64,000 nt of DNA from Alloboseaceae bacterium BT-24-1. GTDB lineage: Bacteria > Pseudomonadota > Alphaproteobacteria > Rhizobiales > Beijerinckiaceae. Below, piece after piece: positions 43,302-51,271 of this stretch; position 1 is the first letter of the stretch, and each line of letters starts with the position of its first letter. Below the pieces are notes generated by a model that was not told where the DNA came from, did no database searches, and worked only from the letters and a program-made list of their open reading frames with translations. Position numbers and translations under genes: made by a program. Location: contig JAOYTL010000002.1 in NCBI GenBank assembly GCA_025846845.1, forward strand, positions 62,001 through 126,000, written 5' to 3'.

Positions 43302-44153
43302 TCAGCCGTCGGGGCTGATCGTTTCGCAGCGATAGCGCGGGCTTGGCCCCTGCGCGAGCCGTTCGCACAGGGCCGGCAGCAGAATCTCGGCTTCCTGTGC
43401 CAGCAGCCAGGGCGGATTGACGACGAGCATTCCCGTCGCGCTCAGGCCACCGGCGGCATCGGGCCGGTCGACATCGACCTCGAGCCGGAGCAGGCGGCCG
43501 ATACCGGCGTCCTCGATGGCGTCGAGCAGGCTTTCGACGGCGCGCATATCCTTGATCGGATACCAAAGGGCGTAGATCCCGGTCGGCCATTTGCGGTGCG
43601 CGGCGATGAACTCGGCAGCCAGCGTCGCAAACTCGTCCTTCTCCTCGAAGGGCGGATCGATCAGGACGAGGCCTCGGCGTTCCTTCGGCGGGACATTGGC
43701 GCGCAAGGCCGTCCAGCCGTCGATCTCCAGCGCCTTGCAGCGTTCGTCGCGGGCGAGCGCCTGGGCGAGCTTGCGATAGGTGTTCTCGTGCAGCTCGGCC
43801 GCGATCAGGCGGTCGTCGGCTCGCATCGCATGTCGGCAGAGCCAGGGCGAGCCGGGATAGGTCTCGGCGCCATGGCGGGCACGGGCGGCGGCGAGTGCCT
43901 CGCGCCAGGGCTTCAACAGATCCTCGACCTTCGGGGCGAGCGGCGCCTGCTCGAGTCTGGCGACGCCGTCGCGCCATTCATGCGTCTTCAGCGCCTCCTC
44001 GGAGCCGAGATCATAGCGACCGGCGCCGGCATGCGTGTCGATGACACGCCAAGGTTTGTCCTTGGCGTTGAGATGCGTGAGGATGCGCATCAGCACGACG
44101 TGCTTGAGCACATCGGCGAAATTGCCGGCGTGGAAACCGTGGCGGTAATTCAT
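43302..44153 (-). CDS. rlmJ: 23S rRNA (adenine-N6)-methyltransferase RlmJ
   Basis: RlmJ (YhiR family) methylates A2030 of 23S rRNA. The 283-residue product has the family N-terminus MNYRHGFHAGNFADVLKHVVL, the SAM loop IDTHAGAGRYDL, ELH, and the DPPFE catalytic motif. The start is 6 bp after the RNase T2 stop, so the secreted protein, RNase T2 and rlmJ form one unit. Confidence 0.95.
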   Translation of the reverse strand: MNYRHGFHAGNFADVLKHVVLMRILTHLNAKDKPWRVIDTHAGAGRYDLGSEEALKTHEWRDGVARLEQAPLAPKVEDLLKPWREALAAARARHGAETYPGSPWLCRHAMRADDRLIAAELHENTYRKLAQALARDERCKALEIDGWTALRANVPPKERRGLVLIDPPFEEKDEFATLAAEFIAAHRKWPTGIYALWYPIKDMRAVESLLDAIEDAGIGRLLRLEVDVDRPDAAGGLSATGMLVVNPPWLLAQEAEILLPALCERLAQGPSPRYRCETISPDG

Positions 44154-44159
44154 TCTGGA

Positions 44160-44828
44160 TCAGCGAATCGCGTTGACGCGAAAATCCCGCGCGCGGCAAC
44201 CGGAGCGGTCGACCTCCTCGCAGGTCCTGAAATTACGTAGGTCCTTGCTGAAGCAGATGCGGACCTCCTCCAGCACGCCGCGCCGGCAGGAGACTGACAT
44301 CATGTCGGTCCGCAGGCCCTGATTGGCGGCGACGAAGGCGCGTTCGAGATCGAGCGCGGTCCAGCTCTGCTCGCTGTCGCCCTTCTGCAAGGCGGGCGGA
44401 ATCACGACCTTGTCGCGGGCGCGGCGGGCATCGGCAAAGTAATCGGCCGGGCTCGAGCCCGAGCAACTGCCGTGCTTGCGCCATTGATAGCGGGCGAGGC
44501 TCTCGGTCGGGAACAGGCCCTCGGTCTGCTCCATGGCGATTCGCGAGGGTGAACGGCCCGACGGGCCGCAATCGCTCGGGAAGCCGAGCTCATATTGCGG
44601 CCAGAGACCGTGCACGACGAAACCGAGATTGGCGCCGGGCGCGCATTGCTCGCGATTGCGCCCGCGGCCGCCGTCGAGCTCGCAGAAGCCCGGCGACCAG
44701 GAGAGGGCAAGCACGTAGAAGTCAAAATCGCCCGGCGAGCCGCCGCGCTCATAGCGGCCCTGCGCCAAGCCCGAGCTCGCCAGCGTACAAATGGCCAGAA
44801 GGCCGAGGGCGACTCGTTTCAGAAACAT
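44160..44828 (-). CDS. secreted ribonuclease T2
   Basis: The 222-residue product has a signal peptide (MFLKRVALGLLAICTLASSGLA) and both T2 catalytic segments: CAS1 HGLWPQ (73-78) and CAS2 WRKHGSC (116-122), with cysteines for disulfides. T2 RNases cut RNA non-specifically via a 2',3'-cyclic intermediate in the periplasm or outside the cell. It is 11 bp after the neighbouring secreted protein gene. The ATG at 44828 is used, not the longer ORF. Confidence 0.93.
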   Translation of the reverse strand: MFLKRVALGLLAICTLASSGLAQGRYERGGSPGDFDFYVLALSWSPGFCELDGGRGRNREQCAPGANLGFVVHGLWPQYELGFPSDCGPSGRSPSRIAMEQTEGLFPTESLARYQWRKHGSCSGSSPADYFADARRARDKVVIPPALQKGDSEQSWTALDLERAFVAANQGLRTDMMSVSCRRGVLEEVRICFSKDLRNFRTCEEVDRSGCRARDFRVNAIR

Positions 44829-44839
44829 GGTCAGCTGGA

Positions 44840-45298
44840 TCAGGGGCGCGCCATCTGGCAGTCGGGCGCATAGGAGCGATGGCGGTCGAGGCCGGAGACG
44901 CACCAGTTGACGTTCCAGGTCCAGCCAAAGAGCCCGAGATTCTCGCGAACCGAATAGTCGACACGGCGCAGCACGCCGTCATTGGTCAGCACGCGCGCGG
45001 TGCAGAAGCGGCGCGGGATGAAGTCACCGCCCCAGGGGCGCCAGGCAATCGGCCGGACGCGGTCGAAGCTGACCGCCTGCAACGGGCCCCAGAACTTGGC
45101 CTCGCGCGAATTGAACCAGCTGGTGATCTCGCCGAGTACGGCCGGATCCTCGCAGGCCGGCAGATTGCCGTACATCGGAATGATTCGTTCTTCCGCCCGG
45201 TCGGCCGGGTGGACGTAGCGCCCGCCCGCCGCCTGGGCGGAGAGACCGGCCAAGCATAGCCCGGCGACGAGAGCGGAGAGGAGTGAAACGCGTCGCAT
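44840..45298 (-). CDS. small secreted Cys-containing protein upstream of RNase T2
   Basis: A 152-residue protein with a signal peptide (MRRVSLLSALVAGLCLAGLSAQA) and a mature region with CEDPAVLGEITSWFNSREAKFWG, RRFCTARVLTNDGVLRRVDYSVRENLGLFGWTWNVNWCVSGLDRHRSYAPDCQ. Four cysteines suggest two disulfides. No named family is recognised. The tight spacing to RNase T2 hints at a joint envelope role. Confidence 0.8.
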   Translation of the reverse strand: MRRVSLLSALVAGLCLAGLSAQAAGGRYVHPADRAEERIIPMYGNLPACEDPAVLGEITSWFNSREAKFWGPLQAVSFDRVRPIAWRPWGGDFIPRRFCTARVLTNDGVLRRVDYSVRENLGLFGWTWNVNWCVSGLDRHRSYAPDCQMARP

Positions 45299-45535
45299 AG
45301 GGGCCTCGCGAAGGGGGGATCCGTTGCAAGCACGATGGCTGGGGGGGCGGCCACGGTCAAGGCACGTCTCAAGCCCATATTTCAAAGTTAAAATTGACGA
45401 GTTCAAAACTGATATACTACGATGCCTCACTTCTCGAATCTGCCGCCTAGAGAAGGAGTACGGTCTTTATGACCTAACGTCCTATTGGGTGTGATCTCCG
45501 GCGTTGAATGTTATTTCGCGTTGAGGGGCAGAGAC

Positions 45536-46558
45536 ATGATGGCTCACTTGGGGGATGTCGACTTTATTCAGCGATTGATTGCTATTGCTGAACGCTGGCA
45601 CCAAGGAGGTTTCTTTATTGTCGAGCTTCCGTCGCGTGCGACTTTCTGGTCGGATGGCCTCTTCACCCTCGTCGATTCCGAGAGGGCAGCATTCTCTCCC
45701 GATTTCGCATCGATCAATAATTATCAGCATCCCGACGACCGGCATTCTCCGGCAGAACTTGAAACCGTTTTGATGGAGGCGAGCTCTTACGATCGGGAGT
45801 TTCGCGTGATTACGGCTCGTGGCCGGCTGCGATGGATTTCCTGCCATATCGAGTTTCAAACCGGCGCAGACGGCAGGCCTGTTCGGATGATCGGGATGCT
45901 GCACGATATCTCCGAACTGCATGAGACGCAGCGCCTGCTGGCAACTCACCGCGAGCGGTTCAATGCCTTGACCAGCGCATTGCCAATGCTGGTCTGGAGC
46001 GGACGGCCAGATGGGCACGTCGAAAGCTTGGTGGGGTGGCGGCGCTTGACGGGGCAGGATGACCGGACCGCAGAAGGCACCGCCTGGGTCGAGCGTGTTC
46101 ATCCAGATGATCGGGAAGCCGTCTGTCGGCGTTGGCGTGATGCGGTCGAGAGCGGTGAGCCCTATAGCAGTGACGTACGGGTCCTGACTGCCGATGGCTC
46201 CTATCGATGGCTTGCCGCGAGTGCCAGGCCCGTCCGAAGCGCCGACGGTGTGATCATCGAATGGATCGGCTCGGCGATCGATATTCAGGAGCGCCGCATG
46301 TGGCCAATGGACCCCACCGATTCGATCGAGATTACAGGTGGCCAGATCAGGGCAGCGCGTGGGTTGCTCAACTGGTCGGTGAGTCGACTTTCAACATTGG
46401 CGGGTGTGGCCAGTTCGGCAATACGGCGCCTCGAGGAATTCGATGGCGTGACCAAGGGCGAGAGCGATCTGCGCGCTTCCCTGAAGAGCTGCCTTAGAAA
46501 GGCCGGTGTGGAGTTTATCTTTCCGCCGAATGGCAAGCCGGGGATTCGTCCAGTCTGA
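45536..46558 (+). CDS. PAS-PAS-XRE fusion regulator
   Basis: The 340-residue protein joins two PAS_3-like domains (about 30-125 with HPDDRHSP, and 140-255 with HPDDREAV ... DVRVLTADGSYRWLAASARPV) to a C-terminal XRE-type HTH (GQIRAARGLLNWSVSRLSTLAGVASSAIRRLEEFDG, from 269) that ends in LRKAGVEFIFPP, as small rhizobial XRE regulators do. PAS domains normally feed kinases or GGDEF domains; a direct fusion to XRE is unusual. GAGGGG precedes the ATG pair at 45536/45539. Codon use is less GC-biased than in the flanks. Confidence 0.85.
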   Translation: MMAHLGDVDFIQRLIAIAERWHQGGFFIVELPSRATFWSDGLFTLVDSERAAFSPDFASINNYQHPDDRHSPAELETVLMEASSYDREFRVITARGRLRWISCHIEFQTGADGRPVRMIGMLHDISELHETQRLLATHRERFNALTSALPMLVWSGRPDGHVESLVGWRRLTGQDDRTAEGTAWVERVHPDDREAVCRRWRDAVESGEPYSSDVRVLTADGSYRWLAASARPVRSADGVIIEWIGSAIDIQERRMWPMDPTDSIEITGGQIRAARGLLNWSVSRLSTLAGVASSAIRRLEEFDGVTKGESDLRASLKSCLRKAGVEFIFPPNGKPGIRPV

Positions 46559-46821
46559 TAAACTGGCAGCAAACCAAAAAGTCATAGCGGAAACTATTTT
46601 CGCCACTGCAGTCGACTATGAAGCCGGCAAATATTTAACGCCATCGCTCACGTCGCCGGTTGCAAGCAAAAAATTGCCCTGAGAGGCAACCCAAAAATCC
46701 TTCAAGTGTAGATTTTTGTTCCCTTTTGGCCTCCTTCCGATAACGGCTCGGAAATTCTGGTTAGCAGATAATTAATGCACTAATTGCATGGTTGTTATGC
46801 AATTAATGCATGGAGGGGGAG
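46559..46821. promoter_or_regulatory. AT-richer gap with a 14-bp operator-like dyad
   Basis: This gap has no ORF and is clearly less GC-rich than the window. At 46776-46789 and 46797-46810 lie two 14-bp arms (TGCACTAATTGCAT and ATGCAATTAATGCA) that match at 13 of 14 paired positions, with a 7-bp spacer. They end 11 bp before the ATG at 46822. Likely operator; a hairpin covering the ribosome site is the alternative. Confidence 0.55.
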
Positions 46822-47094
46822 ATGGACTGCAATACCAGCCGCGGCTCTGCCGAGCGCAAGGCCGAGCCAACCGAAGCTCGAAGCCAATCGTTTCCTGAGC
46901 CCAACGAAGTCATGGTGTTAGGGCCGGCCGAAGTTGATGCGTGCGAGTACATTGCAGAATTTTGCGAGGGGGTGATCCTCGTCGACGGCGTTTCGCGGTT
47001 GCCCAAGCTCGGGCTGCAGTTGATGCTGCTTCACGCGCTCTGCTTGGACTATGTCGCCCAAGCCCGCCGTAAGGCCGCCGTAGCTGCAGCGTGA
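46822..47094 (+). CDS. orphan small protein, unknown function
   Basis: A 90-residue ORF with a charged N-terminus (DCNTSRGSAERKAEPTEARSQ) and a C-terminal helical segment (YIAEFCEGVILVDGVSRLPKLGLQLMLLHALCLDYVAQARRKAAVAAA). GGAGGGGGAG stands just before the ATG, and an operator-like dyad lies 11 bp upstream. An in-frame ATG at 46810 is also possible. No family recognised; the AT-richer setting suggests recent acquisition. Confidence 0.55.
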   Translation: MDCNTSRGSAERKAEPTEARSQSFPEPNEVMVLGPAEVDACEYIAEFCEGVILVDGVSRLPKLGLQLMLLHALCLDYVAQARRKAAVAAA

Positions 47095-47207
47095 TCCTAC
47101 GGGTTGGGCGGGGTTGGCTGACGCGCTCAATCGAACGAGGACTTCCCGGCAAACAGCCGCGCTGTCTGCTACAGAAGGCCGGCCAAGAACGGCGTGAGCC
47201 CTAACCC

Positions 47208-47336
47208 AAGAAAAAAGGCCGGCGTCCCGAAGGAGCCGGCCTGAAAGTTTGAAACATCCAGCGCAAAAGCGCCAAACATCTCAGAGGGGAACGGCTGGAA
47301 CGAACTCAACGCCGGGAGGAGATGCGGAGCCCGTTC
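47208..47336 (-). ncRNA. abcR: probable AbcR-type (alpha-r15) trans-acting sRNA
   Basis: On the minus strand a transcript of roughly 110-130 nt can be drawn that ends in a UUCG-capped terminator with six Us. It carries two pyrimidine anti-SD-like motifs (CUCCUCCCGGCG and UUCCCCUCUGA) expected in single-stranded loops, as in AbcR RNAs, which bind Hfq and repress ABC transporter mRNAs. The locus is right: in Sinorhizobium the tandem AbcR genes lie next to lsrB, the gene found 190 bp away here, and in Brucella the orthologue VtlR activates abcR2. The exact 5' end is a guess. No ORF is supported here. Confidence 0.65.
47211..47242 (-). terminator. UUCG-capped terminator of the sRNA
   Basis: On the minus strand GGCCGGC-TCC, loop TTCG, and GGA-GCCGGCC pair with a single bulged base, followed by TTTTTT (47216 down to 47211). 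No protein gene ends close by on that strand, so it points to a small RNA. Confidence 0.85.
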
Positions 47337-47492
47337 CGAACAACCGTGGACTGAATATCGGGCAGACCCTGCCTTTTCGCAATGCAGCATTGGTCGGGTC
47401 GGTTATGCGCTGGCAACATGACTCATTACTAGAATTCGTCACAATTGCCAGGAGACCGCGCGTGGCACGCATGCGCAGCCGGCATAAAGCAT

Positions 47493-47519
47493 GGTGCTGC
47501 CGGATTTTCCGGCAGCACC
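47493..47519 (-). terminator. hairpin after lsrB
   Basis: A perfect 11-bp stem (GGTGCTGCCGG 47493-47503, CCGGCAGCACC 47509-47519) with a 5-nt loop lies 10 bp after the lsrB stop. No strong U-run follows. Confidence 0.6.
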
Positions 47520-47529
47520 TGCCCGCCAT

Positions 47530-48420
47530 TCAGTATGTCCAGCGCTGGGCCTTCTGGATCAGGAAATCGCGGAAGACCTGTACACGCGCGACCGATTTCA
47601 TCTCCTCCGGATAGACCAGATAGCTCTCGAGCTGCGGCATCTCGGTCTCGCGCATCAGCTGCACGAGCGGTGAGCCGGCCTCGATCAGGTAATCGGGCAG
47701 GATGGCGATGCCGGCACCCGAATCGACCGCGCGCTTCATCGCCGTGATGTTGTTGACGGTGAGATGGATCGGGCGCGGGTTGCGCTGGTCGCGGCCGAGC
47801 GTGCCGAGCCAGTGCACCGCCGTCAGATAGGACGGCGAGGAGGCACCGAAGGAGAGCAGCCGGTGATTGTCGAGCTCCTCATAGCTCTTCGGCTCGCCGA
47901 AGCGCTTGATGTAGGCCGGCGAGCCGTAGACATGGAAGTGCACGGTGAAGAGCCGGCGCTGGATCAGGTCGGGTTGCTGCGGCTGGCGCAGGCGAATCGC
48001 GATGTCCGCCTCGCGCATCGAGAGGTCGAGTTCCTCGTCGGTGAGGATCAGCTCGACCTTGATGTCGGGGTAGAGATCGAGGAACTCGGCGAGGCGCGGC
48101 GTCAGCCAGTGGCCACCAAGCCCGCGGGTCGCGGTGACCTTGAGCTCGCCGGAGGGATGCTCGCGCGTTTCCGAGAGCTGGGCGCGCGTTCGCTCCAGGC
48201 GCTGCGTCATCTCGCGCGCGGCACGCCAGAGCAACTCGCCCTGCTCGGTGAGAATGAGGCCGCGCGTGTGCCGATGGAACAGCGGCGCGCGCAATTCGCG
48301 CTCCAATGCGCCAATCTGGCGGCTGACGGCGGACTGGCTAAGCCCCAATCCGTCTCCGGCCTTGGTGAAGCTTCCCGATTCAGCAACCGTGTAGAAGATT
48401 CGGATGCGGTCCCAATCCAC
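47530..48420 (-). CDS. lsrB: LysR-family regulator, LsrB/VtlR type
   Basis: The 296-residue product has the winged helix (MDWDRIRIFYTVAESGSFTKAGDGLGLSQSAVSRQIGALERELRAPLFHRHTRGLILTEQGELL) and a LysR effector domain ending in the EMKSVARVQVFRDFLIQKAQRWTY tail. It matches the LsrB (Sinorhizobium) / VtlR (Brucella, Agrobacterium) group in sequence style and in its fixed place beside trxB. These regulators control redox balance, envelope and AbcR sRNAs. An LysR box just upstream suggests autoregulation. Confidence 0.88.
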   Translation of the reverse strand: MDWDRIRIFYTVAESGSFTKAGDGLGLSQSAVSRQIGALERELRAPLFHRHTRGLILTEQGELLWRAAREMTQRLERTRAQLSETREHPSGELKVTATRGLGGHWLTPRLAEFLDLYPDIKVELILTDEELDLSMREADIAIRLRQPQQPDLIQRRLFTVHFHVYGSPAYIKRFGEPKSYEELDNHRLLSFGASSPSYLTAVHWLGTLGRDQRNPRPIHLTVNNITAMKRAVDSGAGIAILPDYLIEAGSPLVQLMRETEMPQLESYLVYPEEMKSVARVQVFRDFLIQKAQRWTY

Positions 48421-48437
48421 CGCGTTCCCCCCGTGTT

Positions 48438-48452
48438 ATGCGTTCAGCGCAT
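48438..48452 (-). promoter_or_regulatory. LysR box (T-N11-A) upstream of lsrB
   Basis: ATGCG-TTCAG-CGCAT is a perfect 5-bp dyad that contains the T-N11-A LysR core (48439-48451). It lies 18 bp before the lsrB start. A related dyad, CAATGCAGCATTG, stands at 47380-47392 in front of the sRNA. Confidence 0.6.
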
Positions 48453-48523
48453 GATGGGGGGATAGAGTTGTCCGGTCAACGACTCCTTTGCCGGGACGGT
48501 TGATTTTAGCCGTTAATATCGTG

Positions 48524-48543
48524 CTGGAACTGATCAATTCCAG
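48524..48543. promoter_or_regulatory. 20-bp near-perfect palindrome between trxB and lsrB
   Basis: CTGGAA-CTGATCAA-TTCCAG pairs at 9 of 10 positions, 19 bp after the trxB stop and about 100 bp before lsrB. It has no U-run. It could be a weak terminator for trxB or an operator of the lsrB promoter. Confidence 0.4.
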
Positions 48544-48562
48544 TGATGAAAGCGGTTTCCGG

Positions 48563-49528
48563 CTATTCCGCCGCCTCACGGACCCCGAGTTCCCGTGCCA
48601 TCAGCCAGCGTTCGGCGTCGAGCGCCGCCATGCAGCCGAGGCCGGCCGCGGTCACGGCCTGGCGGTAATGCTCGTCAGTGACGTCGCCGGCGGCGAAGAC
48701 ACCGGGAACATTGGTCTGGGTCGTGCCGGGCGTGACTTCGAGGTAGCCCGAATCGCGCATGGCGAGCTGGCCGGCGAAGAGCTCGGTCGCCGGCTTGTGG
48801 CCGATGGCGACGAAGATGCCGTCGGTCGCAAGATCGCGCACGGCTCCGGTCTTGGCGTCGCGCAGGCGGATATGCGTCACGGAAGGCGGTTGCGTGCCGC
48901 CGAGGATTTCGGCGACCTCGGCATTCCAGATCACCTCGATCTTGGGGTGCTTGAAGAGACGATCCTGCATCACCTTCTCGGCGCGCAGCGAATCGCGCCG
49001 GTGCACCAGGGTGACCTTGCTGGCGAGATTGGCGAGATAGAGCGCTTCCTCGACCGCGGTATTGCCGCCACCGACCACGACGACCTGCTTGTTGCGGAAG
49101 AAGAAGCCGTCGCAGGTGGCGCAGGCCGAGACGCCAAAGCCCTGGAATGCCTGCTCCGAAGGCAGGCCGAGCCATTTCGCCTGGGCGCCGGTCGCGACGA
49201 TCAGCGCATCGCAGGAATAGGTTTCGCCGCCGTCGCCCCAGAGCCGGAAGGGACGCTGCGAGAGATCGACGCGGGCGATGTGGTCGGAGACCATCTTCGT
49301 GCCCATGTGGATGGCCTGGGCCTGCATCTGCTCCATCAGCCAGGGGCCCTGGATCACGTCGGCGAAGCCGGGATAGTTCTCGACATCGGTGGTGATCATG
49401 AGCTGGCCGCCGGCCTGCAGACCGGAGATCATGACCGGTTCGAGCATCGCGCGGGCGGCATAGATCGCGGCGGTGTAGCCGGCAGGGCCGGAGCCGACGA
49501 TCATCACCTTGGCGTGGATATGGGCCAT
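48563..49528 (-). CDS. trxB: thioredoxin-disulfide reductase
   Basis: TrxB reduces thioredoxin with NADPH. The 321-residue product has the FAD motif VGSGPAGYTAAIYAARA, the redox pair CATC (136-139), the NADPH motif GGGNTAVEEALYLA with HRRDSLRA, and GVFAAGDV. Next to lsrB as in other Rhizobiales. Confidence 0.97.
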   Translation of the reverse strand: MAHIHAKVMIVGSGPAGYTAAIYAARAMLEPVMISGLQAGGQLMITTDVENYPGFADVIQGPWLMEQMQAQAIHMGTKMVSDHIARVDLSQRPFRLWGDGGETYSCDALIVATGAQAKWLGLPSEQAFQGFGVSACATCDGFFFRNKQVVVVGGGNTAVEEALYLANLASKVTLVHRRDSLRAEKVMQDRLFKHPKIEVIWNAEVAEILGGTQPPSVTHIRLRDAKTGAVRDLATDGIFVAIGHKPATELFAGQLAMRDSGYLEVTPGTTQTNVPGVFAAGDVTDEHYRQAVTAAGLGCMAALDAERWLMARELGVREAAE

Positions 49529-49580
49529 CTGTCTGGTTCCTGAGCCGGTACGAGCCGGAGATATCGGTATCGGAGCGGCT

Positions 49581-50564
49581 TCAGTCCAGCCCCGTTGCAG
49601 CCTTGTGACGCCGCCAGCCCTCGAGCACGGCCGCGGCGATCGTTCCGGTCGAATCTAGCGGTTCGTAGCGGGAGCCTTCAAGCTTGCCCTGGAAGTGATG
49701 CACAGCGCCGTGGCGTTTCAGCGCCTCCAGGAACTTCGCCAGCTTGCCGTGGCCGCCATGCGGCTCGAACACCAGGATGGGCGCACCGGTCGCCGCGGCC
49801 TCGCCGATCATATTGGTCGAATCGGCGGTCGTGACGATGGCATCGGCATTGGCGAGCAGCGGCACGTATGGATTGGCGCCGCTGCCGTCCCACCACCAGC
49901 CACCATGGCGGCGGAAGACCTCGGCTATGGCGGCATCGAGCGCCGGCGGGGTTCGGCGCGAGCGCGAGCCCATCAGGGCGACACCGGAAGAAGCGAGCGC
50001 ACCGAGTTGGCGCGCGAAGCGCTCCACGTCTTCCGGCCGGAAGCGGTGATGGCGACTGTCGCCGCCGACGAGCACCGCGGCGCGGGGCGGAGGCAAGGCG
50101 GCAAGCTCCGGTGGCGGCGCGGCGCGGGCGGCAGCGAGAGCCTTCGGTGCGAGCCGGTGCGGCGAGGTGATCGTCACCAGCACATTCGTGCCGCGCAGGC
50201 GGTCGTGCTCGGAGACCCAGATCAGGTCGGCGGCGCCGGTGCCAATGCGGGGATCTTTCAGGAAGACGGTGAAGGTCGCGCCGTTCGAGGCCTTCTTGAC
50301 GGCGCGCAGATAGGCGACGGCGCGCCGTCCCGAGGCGATGGCGATGTCGGGGAAGGGCGAGCGGATCGGGCTGCCCGGCCGGTCCGAGGCTTCGCGTGGG
50401 TCGATCGGCCCGCGCGGCATCAGCCAGCTCCAGGGCCGACCGGGATTGATCCGGCGGATTTCCGGGATGACGCCGATGCGCTCGGCGACGCCGAGGCATT
50501 GCACCTCGTCGCCGGCCTTGCCGTCGGTCAGAACCCAGAGGGAAGGCGTCGATTCTGTCGGCAC
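49581..50564 (-). CDS. ELM1/GtrOC1-family putative glycosyltransferase-like protein
   Basis: The 327-residue product belongs to the DUF1022 family named after plant mitochondrial fission factor ELM1. Marks: SLWVLTDGKAGDEVQCLGVAE, PDIAIASGRRAVAYLRAVKK, VLVGGDSRHHRF, DAIVTTADSTNMIGEAAATGAPILVFEPHGGHGKLAKFLEAL. The GT-B like C-terminal half resembles MurG-type nucleotide-sugar binding. Bacterial role unknown. The start is a GTG; divergent from the Lrp gene. Confidence 0.85.
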   Translation of the reverse strand: MPTESTPSLWVLTDGKAGDEVQCLGVAERIGVIPEIRRINPGRPWSWLMPRGPIDPREASDRPGSPIRSPFPDIAIASGRRAVAYLRAVKKASNGATFTVFLKDPRIGTGAADLIWVSEHDRLRGTNVLVTITSPHRLAPKALAAARAAPPPELAALPPPRAAVLVGGDSRHHRFRPEDVERFARQLGALASSGVALMGSRSRRTPPALDAAIAEVFRRHGGWWWDGSGANPYVPLLANADAIVTTADSTNMIGEAAATGAPILVFEPHGGHGKLAKFLEALKRHGAVHHFQGKLEGSRYEPLDSTGTIAAAVLEGWRRHKAATGLD

Positions 50565-50653
50565 GGTGCGCTGATCCGGGATTGACGTGGTCGATGCCTT
50601 GTAACGCGTCGATGGCGCGTCTACACCAGCGCGGCTATTTTTCAGGAGGATTT

Positions 50654-51115
50654 GTGCGCGCCAAACTCGACGAGATCGATCTCCGTATCCTGACGGAGCT
50701 GCAGAGCGACGGGCGCATGACCAATGTCGAGCTCTCGAGCCGGGTCGGCATCTCGCCGCCGCCCTGCCTCAGGCGCGTGCGCGCGCTCGAAGAGGCCGGG
50801 GTCATCACCGGCTATCGGGCGCTGCTCGACGAACGCAAGCTCGGCATCGAGGTGGTGTGCTTCGCCTTCGTCCATCTCGCCAGCCAGGCCGAGGCCGACC
50901 TCGCCGCCTTCCAGGAGCGGATCCGCGAATGGTCGCTGGTGCGCGAGTGCTGGACGCTCTCGGGCGACATCGACTTCATCCTGAAATGCGTCGCGACCGA
51001 TCTGAAGGCCTTCCAGGATTTCGTCGCCGACCTGACGGCGCTGCCGAACGTTCGCAATGTCCGTACGGCGCTGGCGCTCGACCGGGTCAAGGACGAGCCG
51101 ATCGCGCCGCTTTAG
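50654..51115 (+). CDS. Lrp/AsnC-family regulator
   Basis: The 153-residue product has the Lrp HTH (KLDEIDLRILTELQSDGRMTNVELSSRVGISPPPCLRRVRALEEAGVITGYRALLD) and a RAM effector domain (ECWTLSGDIDFILKCVATDLKAFQDFV). AGGAGG lies 4 bp before the GTG start at 50654. The Lrp-trxB-lsrB neighbourhood is conserved in Rhizobiales. Confidence 0.93.
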   Translation: MRAKLDEIDLRILTELQSDGRMTNVELSSRVGISPPPCLRRVRALEEAGVITGYRALLDERKLGIEVVCFAFVHLASQAEADLAAFQERIREWSLVRECWTLSGDIDFILKCVATDLKAFQDFVADLTALPNVRNVRTALALDRVKDEPIAPL

Positions 51116-51125
51116 ATCGGCGTCG

Positions 51126-51243
51126 TGCTCGGGGTTGACGCGAGCATCTCAGGCCGGATGAAGCTCCGATCGGTGCCTTCTCGTCACGAGATCTCGAATC
51201 TACGAGGAGTTTATCCTTGGGCCGACCGAAGGTCGGACCCGAG
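51126..51243. repeat. REP-like palindromes in a convergent gap
   Basis: The 156-bp gap between the convergent Lrp and lipoprotein genes has no ORF. It holds TGCTCG/CGAGCA (51126-51131, 51141-51146) with the GGGTTGAC-type core also seen at 18046-18066, and a GGGCCGACC-gaa-GGTCGGACC hairpin (51219-51239). They look like dispersed repeats that could also act as bidirectional terminators. Confidence 0.55.
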
Positions 51244-51271
51244 GGCACCGTCCGAGAATGACGCCTGATGT

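Noticed and set aside
45394..45418. Sigma70 promoter TTGACG-N13-TATACT upstream of the PAS-XRE gene
   Set aside because: The spacer is 13 bp, too short for a normal promoter, so it was not annotated.
47169..47390. 73-codon minus-strand ORF in the sRNA region
   Set aside because: No SD, no family, and it overlaps the terminator and anti-SD motifs that fit a small RNA better.
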